NCBI GenBank assembly: GCA_022495995.1
Contig: JAFEMH010000165.1
Location: forward strand, 914,297-978,296
Direction of reading: 5' to 3'
Length of the DNA stretch: 64,000 bases
Source: Adenophora triphylla var. japonica
Taxonomy: Eukaryota > Streptophyta > Magnoliopsida > Asterales > Campanulaceae
This document shows, one piece after another, positions 32,236-41,400 of this stretch. How positions within the stretch are numbered: position 1 is the stretch's first letter; each line of letters begins with the position of its first letter. Under the pieces are notes generated by a model, which was not told the DNA's origin, made no database searches, and saw nothing but the letters and a program-made list of their open reading frames with translations. The translations under genes were made by a program, and so were the position numbers.

Positions 32236-33278
32236 GTTAGTGTTTTTATATTTATATTTTCTCAAGATGACTTAATATTTGAATACCTTGACTTTTCCAA
32301 AGGAGAAATTGGTTAACTTGTTCAACTTGTCAAAGTCATAACTGATTGACCACCTTAACCGGTCATGACACCAACTGATTAATTTATCAACCAGTCACAC
32401 TATCAACCAGTTATCAACACTCAACCAGTTACTACAGTCAGTCAATATTCCTCAACAAGCTTCTATCAATTTGACCTATCATTAATTGCTCTCACCCAAT
32501 TAGCTAAAGTTGGTAGAGCAGTTGCTATGAATACCATGCTGTTGCCTGACAAGTAACTACTTCAAGAAATATTCATGTTACCAGTACTCACAACAACATC
32601 TTTACCCATTGGATACTTCAAGCATGATTGTACTTCAAATATCTAGCATTTAATGGAGAAGATATTTCAGTTCAATACTTGTTAGTCCACATCATCCTTT
32701 AAACCCCTTCAAGACAACAAGTCAATTTGAAGACAACTATAAATACCTTCTTTAAAGCATTTAAGAGGGTTGGTCCATTGAAAACTTTGAGAGAAAGAAT
32801 TGTCAATAACTGCATGTTCTGAAACCTTCAAGCATATAAGTTCAAGACATTCAGTCCTTGTAATCACTAGACCATTTATTAGGACATACATTTTGCACAC
32901 TCAATCAATATTTGTAAGTGTTCACCAACAAGACTATTTCTGGAACAGATTGATTGATCACACTACACACCCAAGAGAAATACGTTTAACTTATGAACAA
33001 ATCTCTTGAAAACACTTGGTCATACTTGTATCACGATCCATTAATGATCACTTTCCTTTAGGCAGCCTTAAATCTTCCTTATAGGTTAATACTTGCCACT
33101 TGTAATAGATTAGTGAACATTAATAGTGGACATTTCACAAATACATGTTTTGACCAAAATTGGTAGAGAACATAGCAGTTCATTAACACTGTGAACCTCT
33201 CCAAATAACTGTGTCTTCTTGCTTGTGTGTTTGCTTATTTAACTTGTCTTGTAATCGATTGAACTCTATCACGGGTTA
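32236..33278 (+). repeat. Possible LTR remnant of an unrelated element
   Basis: Starts TGTTAGTGTT after GTGCTAG, has four copies of CAACCAGT (32370-32430) and a TATAAATA box near 32741. It is cut by the Tat-A LTR at 33279. No primer site or polypurine tract adjoins it, so the LTR call is weak. Confidence 0.3.
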
Positions 33279-33541
33279 TGTAAGTATGCCAATCCAATTT
33301 GCTACCCTTTTAGATGCATTTTAATATGATAAAATTGCATTACGGGGCATTTTGGTAAATTCCCGGTCTATTCCGAGACTTCCAGAAACATTCCATAAGT
33401 TTCTTGTGAAGGAAGTATTTTTTAGTACTTTGCTCGTGCTAAAGGACCTACAGGGAATAAACTTGTTTTGGACCTTTTGGGTATTATCCCTGAATGTTCC
33501 AGAAACTGGTTTTAGCGCCAAAAGCAGTTGGTGACACCTTG

Positions 33542-33624
33542 TGTCAAGCGACAAATCGAGGCTTGGAAAATGGTTACAGAAGGTCGTGCGACACCTTGTG
33601 ACCATTAACTGCAGCCTATAAATA
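33542..33624 (+). promoter_or_regulatory. Tat-A U3 core promoter with CGAC-type dyads
   Basis: TGTCAAGCGACA (33542-33553) and GTCGTGCGAC (33583-33592) lie 64 and 25 bp upstream of a TATAAATA box (33617-33624). They share the TGTC...GACA arms of the three sites at 34206-34284. Confidence 0.6.
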
Positions 33625-34205
33625 AGACCCTACCCCTCTCAGAAATAGATCCCAACTTTAACATATTGTTACTCTGCCAAAATTGGAGCGTAACATACAC
33701 ACTGTAAACACCTCTCTATCTCTCTTTCTCATCCAAATCCACCTTCAATTCCCCCAATTCAATCCAATTCATCTATCACCTCTTAGATCCTTCATCTATC
33801 AATCCTATCCAGTTCAAGCACCTCCAGAAGCAGCTGTAGAAGGGTTCTATACCAACCTTGGTATAGGATTCATGGAATCAACAAGGGTAACACTCTCAAT
33901 TCCATCTCTCCTTCTCTCCTACCTTGCTACTTTCATAATTCTATCATTCTATCATCCTTGGGTTCAGTAATCAGACTCCATCCGTCTTGATTACTGAACC
34001 CCAATCACAATCGCTCATGGTTTGATTATTGTGGGAAGTGGTATTTAGATCCCAAGGGAGTGTGGATCTCTCCATATCCATACCCCCTTGGTTGAATTGT
34101 TGTTAATTGTTCATTTCGAAGCTTAATTGGTTGATTGATTGGATCTGTTTTGATTGTTGGTGCTTCTGTGTTCAAATCTGTAAGTCTCTGCAGATGGACA
34201 CCATA

Positions 34206-34284
34206 TGTCACGCGACAAATCGTGTCTGGTTAGATCCTATGTCACGCGACACATCTAGCCAGACATGCTATGTGTCACGCGACA
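34206..34284 (+). repeat. Three TGTCACGCGACA sites in the Tat-A LTR
   Basis: Identical 12-mers at 34206-34217, 34240-34251 and 34273-34284. Centres are 34 and 33 bp apart, about three helical turns, in the transcribed part of the LTR. The arms TGTC/GACA form a dyad around ACGC. Confidence 0.8.
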
Positions 34285-34480
34285 CAACTTGTCCATTTGC
34301 AGGGATCCATTTCCTTTGTAATCTGTTCTGATCTGTTGTAATCGGGACGTGGCCTCCCTAACCAAATGGCTCACAAGTTGTAAGTTATAGTTCAAATCAA
34401 TAAAATTCATGTTTACCACATTTGTTTATTATCATTTCTTGCACACACCTTGGATTACTTGGATGTTTAGTTAGAAAGAC

Positions 34481-34530
34481 TCGTCCATGGACGAAGCGTG
34501 TTGGGTGAGCTCTCGGTTCTTCCCAACACG
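34481..34530 (+). other. Two-hairpin RNA motif, Tat-A LTR
   Basis: Hairpin 1 is the 14-bp palindrome TCGTCCATGGACGA (34481-34494). Hairpin 2 pairs CGTGTTGGG (34497-34505) with CCCAACACG (34522-34530). The conserved tail GTAACCTGACCCCCGGA follows. It would be transcribed near the 5' end of the genomic RNA. Confidence 0.7.
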
Positions 34531-34658
34531 TAACCTGACCCCCGGATCCATTTTCTCTTTCAAAGGTTTTTCAAAGTGTACCTTAAAACATGGCGTGGCG
34601 ACTCGTATTTTTTTTCATCATCGAAATCTCCAAAAATTTCGAGCGAGCGCACATTCAG

Positions 34659-34676
34659 TGGCGACTCCGCTGGGGA
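34659..34676 (+). other. Tat-A primer-binding site (tRNA-Arg type)
   Basis: TGGCGACTCCGCTGGGGA is complementary to the 3' end of plant tRNA-Arg(ACG) as I recall it. It is one base after the LTR end. The identical site recurs in Tat-B. Confidence 0.85.
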
Positions 34677-34922
34677 CTACACTTTTGAAAACCTGTTTTT
34701 CAAAACTAAGAGGGTCAAACATTCATTCAATTAAACATCCAACATATCCATCTTTGTGTGCATCATTGATAATCTTTTGTGATACATGCATTTTATTGCA
34801 TTATTGTAAGTACCCAAATCCGGATCGTCAAAATCCGTCAGAAAGTTAACCGAAATCCGTTAACTGGCCCGCTCCAGGTTAACCGGAACTCGTTAAACTC
34901 CCCGTTGCCATGCAAACGAGAC

Positions 34923-34975
34923 GTCCCGGGACTGCCCCGTGCATCTCGACGTCGAAGCGTACTTGACACGTGTCA
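34923..34975 (+). promoter_or_regulatory. Three palindromes in the Tat-B U3
   Basis: GTCCCGGGAC (34923-34932), TCGACGTCGA (34946-34955) and TGACACGTGTCA (34964-34975, with a CACGTG G-box core) occur in 53 bp. They lie about 350 bp upstream of the TATA box. Confidence 0.55.
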
Positions 34976-36414
34976 TCTCACGTAAAAGTATGGCTTTCCC
35001 TGAAAAACGCACTTTTCGGCACTTTCCGGGGGCATTTTTGACATTTTCCGGACTGTTATTTTAAAAAACGGACAAAACCGGGATCGGGGAACGAACTCCC
35101 ATATAATGGGTGAGTCATGGGACACGTGGCAGCCATGCCACAGCCCTCTCGTCACCTTTCAATCACAAATCAAGCTGAAAAGACCAAAATACCCCTGGAT
35201 TTCAGTCAAAGTCCGGCCGGACTCCCTGTGCAAATTTCTGAAATTGCCAAGCCCTCGAAATTCCAAAATACCCCAAAACCCCGAAAAACCAAGTCCGTCC
35301 TGACTCCTACCGCAATTTTCACCTATAAATAGAAGTGGTCACAAAGCCAAAAGGAGGAACATTTTTCACCCAAAAATCACCTCACTCACGGCCCAAACTG
35401 ATTCACCCCTTCCCGAGCTCCCGTTTGCCTCGATTCGCGTGAAACTTCCGTATTTCGATCAAATACGCCCCTCATCACTTCGAAACACCCTTTCGAACTA
35501 ATTTTCGTGTCCCGTACACACCTTCCGAGCCAAAGGAGTCGACCCTAGCCATAGGTATAACTCCCTCTCTCTAAATCTCTCGTTTCGTCTCGGTTTACGC
35601 GCCAGTTGCTACAACCGTTTCGAACAACGTTATTGAAATGTAGACGCCTCCGTCTAACGGGGTCCAATACGTTTTAGCCCCTCGATCCTCTTCTCTTTCC
35701 ATAAAAGAAGTAATCACGGGTTAAAACGGCGTTCCGACCCCATTCCGTTTACTTTTATGTCATTTACCAATTCCGAGCCGATTGGCCTCGTTGATCGTCA
35801 TTTACAATTCCGAGCCGATTGGCCTCGTTGATACTGCTTTAAATACTGTCATTTACAAAGTCCGACCCGTTTGGATCGTGATAGTATTTACTTTTCTAAG
35901 TCCGAGTCGCAACCCGATTCGTTGATCGCATATCATTTAATACGCATTTTTCCCGTAAAAATCGTTAACAATGTAATGCTCGGTTCAAAACCAGAGTTCG
36001 TCCTTCGAACTCTCTTTCAAAACGCGCGAAATGACGTTTGGCCTCCAAACGCTCATCTTCAAACTAAAAGCCGCCATTTGACACCTAAAATCATTTAATA
36101 CGCATTTTTCCCGTAAAAATCGTTAACAATGACACGCCCGGTTCAAAAAACCGGAGTTCGACCTTCGAACTCCTTTTCAAACTCAAAATCGACGTTTGCC
36201 ACGCTAACGCTCATTTCAAGCTCAAATCGACGTTTGCCACGCAAACGCTCATTTCCGTCTCAAAACCGACGTTTGTCATTCAAACGCTCGCCTTTTCAAA
36301 GTCACCTAATCAACGTTTGGCATTCAAACCAAGATTAAGCTTGTCATTCAAGCCCCCATTTCAAAAAAAACACACACACACACACACACACGTTTTCGAG
36401 AAAGGTAGAAAGAC

Positions 36415-36463
36415 TCGTCATACGAAGCGTTTCGGGTGATCTCGTAATACTCTTCCCGAAACG
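36415..36463 (+). other. Two-hairpin RNA motif, Tat-B LTR
   Basis: Hairpin 1 is TCGT-CAT-ACGA (36415-36425). Hairpin 2 pairs CGTTTCGGG (36428-36436) with CCCGAAACG (36455-36463). The tail GTAACGTGACCTCCGAAC follows. Confidence 0.7.
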
Positions 36464-36744
36464 TAACGTGACCTCCGAACCTAACAATCTCTGGTACTAA
36501 AAAGCTTTTTACTCGTTTTTGCTACCAATAAAAATGATCCCCTGTTTTCAAAGCCTTTTCCTAAGTTTTTGCTACCAATGAAAACGACACCATTTTCAAA
36601 AGCTGTTTCTCAACGTTTGAGCTCAAAATACAAAAACCGCGACTCCTCATTTTTTTCCTTCCCATGAAGCAAGGTCTCAGACACCAACCCTCCGCGAAAG
36701 ACAACCGCGTTTCGCGTCCGCGCGAAATCCCGGGTAATTTCAGT

Positions 36745-36762
36745 TGGCGACTCCGCTGGGGA
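36745..36762 (+). other. Tat-B primer-binding site (tRNA-Arg type)
   Basis: TGGCGACTCCGCTGGGGA, 2 bp after the LTR end. Confidence 0.87.
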
Positions 36763-38034
36763 TATGGATACTTTTTCAAAACTACCGTTGTTTTCAAAAA
36801 AGCCTTCCGCGGGTCAAACTTTCGTTTACCCTTCCTCGTTTTCGTGTGTGTGAGTTCCTTTAAACCTCGAACGGTTTTTTGTTTCAAAAGGCATTACATT
36901 GTCAACTTTTCAAAATCTTACCATGTTTGTGCATCCCCATTCATGTTTGATTTTCATGCTATATTTTGAACTGTGCATCTTTAAGACACATTCTGAAAAA
37001 TCTCTGTTTTACTCAGAAAAAGAATTTTAGTGACCGCACACTACGCGCACTTGCTGCCTCGGGACACCGCACTTCACGTGCACTTGCTGCCTCGGAACAC
37101 TGCACACTACAACCCCTAACCCGGGATGGCCTTATCAGTTGCACCCCAATTGGCCTGCCAGATGCCTTTCTGGGGCGCATGGGGTCGTCCCAAACATCCC
37201 ATCCTAGCCCGTGTAAGCCATGCACTCTTTGTCCAAGACCCCGATTGGTTTTTGGCTTAGCTCGTGTCATAAAGCCTAAATGTATGTTTTTTATGTCGGG
37301 CCCCGCTCCGAGTCAAGCGCGAGAGGTTGAGACCGAAGGTCGTTCCTGACCCGAAGTCTCGCGCTCTTCAGCCTTGACTTTGACGCGGAGCTCTGCCGAA
37401 AAATATACCCGAAGGTTCAATGTGACGCCGTGTCACCAAACCTCGTCGTATGTACCGTGCCAGCCACAACTTGGCCAACGCCAAAAGCTAAGGTCTCTCG
37501 CACAAGCGAGTCAGGAGAGGTCATGCCAAAATTTTGGCACGATCCCTGCCTTAACTTAAGGACGTTGACTTCGACTGTGGCCCATGCGTCACATATGTTG
37601 AAAGTTTGCATGATCAGCTAGCCTTAAGTTCATTTTTTCCTTTGTCGGTGGAACTCGCTTGCCTTATCAGACCTCGCTCGGGATAGTCCGTCCTGAGAAA
37701 GATGATCTACAATGGAAACGAGGGGCTTATAAGCGTAGTGACGAGATCCACTGATTAGAGCTCTGGGATTAGTTGCGAAAAAGAAGACTCGCTCTTTTCC
37801 AACCGATTAGGACTCTGAGAAAACGCGCTCTAAGTAAACATTAATCGGTAACTCGCACATTGCACAAGCCCGAAACCTTGAGCCAAATACCCTTTCCGAA
37901 GCCTAAACCCTTCCTTTCGTTCCCTGCGGCGAGCGAAAGTGGTTCAGATTTCCGGCCGCCGCCTTGCCGGGATCACTGTTACGGCGGCGTCGACAGCTTC
38001 TTCGGTTCCCTCGCTTCCCTCGGCAATTTCCGAC
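36763..38034 (+). other. Tat-B leader, structured, non-coding
   Basis: About 1.3 kb between primer site and gag. It contains a near-tandem pair of CACTTGCTGCCTCGGRACAC (37048-37100), a three-tier stem (37305-37391) and the 16-bp palindrome TGCCAAAATTTTGGCA (37524-37539). No convincing short gene was found. Confidence 0.6.
37305..37391 (+). other. Three-tier stem with internal hairpin in the leader
   Basis: Tier 1 pairs GCTCCG (37305-37310) with CGGAGC (37386-37391). Tier 2 pairs AGTCAAG (37311-37317) with CTTGACT (37373-37379). Tier 3 pairs CGCGAGA (37318-37324) with TCTCGCG (37357-37363). Inside is GACC-GAA-GGTC (37331-37341). The three 5' strands are contiguous (20 bp), with bulges only on the 3' side. 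Confidence 0.65.
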
Positions 38035-39438
38035 ATGTCTAGCTCACCGAGAAATCGTGACGGGGACGGATCCCCGCCACCGGTAACGTATATGACTTTG
38101 GAAGAAGCCATCCGGGCTTGTGAGGTTCACAAGAGGCGAAGAAGATCATCGAATTTCGTGGTACAACTTCCGAATGAGCGTGGTATAGCGCCTATCCCCA
38201 CCGACGGTACTTTTGTCCTGGTCGAGGATGACGATTCCCCGAAACCAGTTCACCAAGCCTTCAACCAGGTTCCTCCCCCGCCAACTTACGGGATGACTTC
38301 CAACCAAGGAAACAGCCGACCTAGGCTCCACATTGCTACTTCTCAGGGCAACCATGTCATTTTTGGCCAGCCCAGTGCTACTCCTATCACTCAATACCAC
38401 CAGCGCACCGCTGGACCATCTCAGGATGCCAATATCCCTCAATACCCTCCCGGGTTCGTCCCGTTGCCTATACACGAATCCCTAAACACCGGGGACAAAC
38501 CCCGATACAGTTCGGAAAAGGCTCCCATATACCCACATATATCAAGCTTTCCACCTCCAATCACTACCGCTCACGTGGTAGCACCCGGCGCCGAGCCTTA
38601 AAGTCCACCACTGGACCCAACCTTAGCCTGGATGGTCGAGCAGATGAAAGACCTGAAAGCCACCATGAGCAGCTCAAAGCAGGAAACTCTCAAATCCACA
38701 GATCCAGGAATGGTCAAGCCTCTCCCTGCCAAGTTCAGAATGCCGGAGATGGACCGATTCGACGGAACCGAATGTCCTCAAATGCACGTCGACGCCTACG
38801 TTCTCGGCATGAGAACAAAAGGAGCAACCCTCCAGCAAATGGCCGACCACTTCCAGCATACGCTCAAAAGTTCAGCGTTACGATGGTTTCTGAGGGTCAA
38901 GCCTGCGGATCGCCACACTCGGGATCGAATCGGTAACATCTTCCCGGAATGGTACCGATCCAATTTAGAGTGGGAAACAAGTCGTGAGGACTTAATCACC
39001 ACCGAACGAGCGGATGAAAGCGGCGGAGAATTCTACAAGAGGTGAAGTTGGAAACTCTCCGAGATCATGGAGCCACTCTCCAAGGATGAACAGATGCGGA
39101 TCTTCAAGTCCTGCTTAAGACCGTCCATCGTAACTCTCATCGGCCATCATTTCTTCCCGGATCTCCGGGCCATGGTCAATGCCGGCTCACGGTTCGAGAA
39201 GGATCTCAAGGAAAAGTTGGCTACCGCACAGCCCATACGTATACCGCTCGGCCAGCTTGCATTCAATCCCGCACCGGCCCCCGACAAAGGGAAAGATAAG
39301 TCTGTCAACTACATCCATCGGGGACAACATCGGGCAACGAAAACCCAAATCCGCAAAGCAAAAATTCTACTCGAAGCGGCCGCCGTACACTTCGACAAGT
39401 TGGACATGCCACCGAGCAAGATGCTTTGGAAGGGTTAA
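38035..39438 (+). pseudogene. Tat-B gag
   Basis: The probable start is ATGTCTAGCTCACCG at 38035. The N-terminal third is Pro/Ser-rich. The capsid-like part follows: PAKFRMPEMDRFDGTECPQMH, LKSSALRWFLRV, then MIEP-like MEPLSKDEQMRIFKSCL. Two in-frame stops interrupt it: TAA at 38599-38601 and TGA after FYKR (about 39042-39044). After 39438 the frame shifts into a zinc-finger-like YRAFHQHHGHTTD segment (about 39510-39550). Gag would form the particle that packages element RNA. Confidence 0.8.
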
Positions 39439-40110
39439 TCAAGGAAGGTCTCCTTAAACCCTTTGCAAATTACAAACCCAAAAATCCCGTAGCCAATGCG
39501 GACAAGAGCAAATATCGCGCCTTCCATCAGCATCACGGCCATACCACCGACAAGCTGCGTGGGGTTACGATACGAAATCCGTAACTTGATAGAAGAAGGC
39601 AAATTGGAGCGCCCCCGTGGCCCAATACAGCGGAAACCCTTTTCCGAACAATAACGAGCGTGAATTCCATTAAGTGGGTGCCCAAGAAGATTGCCACAGA
39701 ACCGGTTTCTCCGCGTCTTCCGGTCGGGTCCTCATCGAATGTCACATCGGCTATGATGTTTGTGGCTGCTCACTTTGCACAGGGTACGAGTCCTAAGATA
39801 TGGTCCGAGCAATCCTCCGTGAAAACGAAGAAGAAGTCCTCTCAATAGCAACTGAGAGAAAGATACGACGCTGGGGACACCAGTGTAGGTACACTCGGAG
39901 AGCCTTCCGGAGGTTCGACTACTACGCATCGTACTCCACCCTCTCTCTTCCTCCAGGCCATGCAGCCTTTAGAGCAAGCAGGATGGGAAAGCCGAAAAGT
40001 CCCGCTGACACAGAGCTCGAGACCACAGGACATCGGAATACCTCGGATCTTGGTAATCTTCTTGCCCGGTCGGAAGCCTAACCCCCCCGCGGGATCAGCC
40101 AAGATTCAAT
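39439..40110 (+). pseudogene. Tat-B gag C-terminus / gag-protease spacer
   Basis: Fragmented frames: KSKYRAFHQHHGH, then NSIKWVPKKIATEPVSPR, then a KTKKKSSQ stretch and FDYYASYS. The KKK and FDYY segments recur in Tat-C (62750-62900 on the minus strand), which shows that the two elements are related. No single frame spans the region. Confidence 0.6.
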
Positions 40111-41400
40111 TTGTCCAGCTTCCGAGCTCGGACCGGTAAAGGAAGATCAAGGTCAGCTTGGCACTCGCACTCGATCAACGTGCTAACCAAGGGCGGCAAC
40201 CGCCACAAACAGCCTCAACACAATCCCGAGGCTCCAGCGAAGGCTTTACCTCGCAAGAGGAAGACAGGAAACGGATGGCTTGATGACTCTCCTTCTCCGG
40301 ATAGAGACCAGATCTACGATTCCCGACTGTACGGCAGTATGATCACGTTCTGTGACGAAGACTTACCAAGAGATGCCTCGGGGCACAACGAAGCTCTGTA
40401 CATCACTCTCAAGCTCAACACCATAACACTCCCCGGAGTATTGGTAGACAACGGGTCAGCCGTTAATGTTCTCCCTCTCAGCATGATGCGAGCCCTCCGT
40501 ATCAACGAAAGCCATCTGATTCCGTCAGCTCGGACTATCAAGGCCTACGACAGCTCGTCTCGTCCCATCCTGGGGATGGTAACTCTGGAACTCTGGTTCG
40601 AAACCCAAATGGTGCCAGCAAAATTCCACGTAATGGACATTCCATCCGAATTCACAGCTCTGTTGGGGCGCCCTTGGCTGCATCATATGAAAGCCATAGC
40701 CTCCACTCTCCATCAGTGCGTTAAGTTCATTAACCGGCAGGGAGATCTCGAAGTCATCCGAGGGGACAGTTTCCTCATAGGGAACGAAGCCGAGACAATA
40801 GCCAAGCGTGTCCGTACTCAGGCACCGGGGTTACCTCCTTCGAATCAACCAAGGGACTACCGGGGCAAATCTCATCAGAATCCCTCAGAGTCCGGAGATG
40901 CTAACTATGTAAACGTACTCGAACAGCGGACCACAGACGGTCCGATACATCAAGTTCAACTGTCGTTTCCAACATTTGGAGGCGGACTGGAAAGAAACAC
41001 TAACATGGCCATGATGCGGGAACATAAACCCCTTGTCTCCAATCGGAGATTTGTCAGCATTCTTCAAGCCAACTCTCTGTCTCCGCCAGGCGAAGAAATT
41101 TTCGTGATAAAGGTCAACAAGCACCGTCATTCTCGTTTTGAATGCATGAAAGTCGTATGGGATGTCCTCCACGAGGAACTACCCGCTGTACCCCTCTTCT
41201 CCAATGAAGGGCATGACGTTTTCCTAGCAGCTCCAGTAACGCACCCGGACGCAATACGTCCCTACGTTTGGGTTGAACCGTCAGATGACGACGAATCAGG
41301 ACTCTCCGGAGTCGAGGACACGGCAGACCCGCGGGCAGACCTCTGCATTCACATGCTCAGTTTTGTAGACGGCACTCCTTCCGATCAGGTCACCTACGAC
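40111..41400 (+). pseudogene. Tat-B protease domain 1 and following linker
   Basis: A long open frame with IYDSRLYGSMITFCDEDLP, then the retropepsin catalytic loop LPGVLVDNGSAVNVLP (about 40432-40480), IKAYDSSSRPILGM and the flap-distal LLGRPWLHHMKAI. The linker continues to a region with KVVWDVLHEELPAVPL and ADLCIHMLSF, which aligns with Tat-C up to about here. The frame is open to 41586. Retropepsin would cut the polyprotein; it acts as a dimer. Confidence 0.82.

Larger units (their letters stand above)
33279..34804 (+). mobile_element. Tat-A: 5' LTR and leader of a Tat retrotransposon
   Basis: LTR 33279-34657 (TGTAAGTATGCC ... GCACATTCA), primer site 34659-34676, then only 128 bp of leader before Tat-B begins at 34805. 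The rest of Tat-A is not seen in this window. Confidence 0.8.
34805..36742 (+). repeat. 5' LTR of Tat-B
   Basis: TGTAAGTACCC ... GGTAATTTCA, about 1.94 kb. A TATAAATA box lies at 35324-35331. A (CA)n run (36371-36391) sits just upstream of the two-hairpin motif, as in Tat-C. The body carries short direct repeats with CGTTTGCCACGCAAACGCTC-like phrases (36030-36310). Confidence 0.85.

Noticed and set aside
34206..34284. Possible CRISPR-like array (three identical 12-mers at 33-34 bp)
   Set aside because: The repeats are too short and too few, in a plant LTR with no cas-like genes; better read as binding sites.
34805..34811. Tat-A and Tat-B read as one element with a duplicated LTR
   Set aside because: The LTRs differ in sequence and length, and the Tat-A leader is interrupted by the Tat-B TGTAAGT start, so these are two elements.
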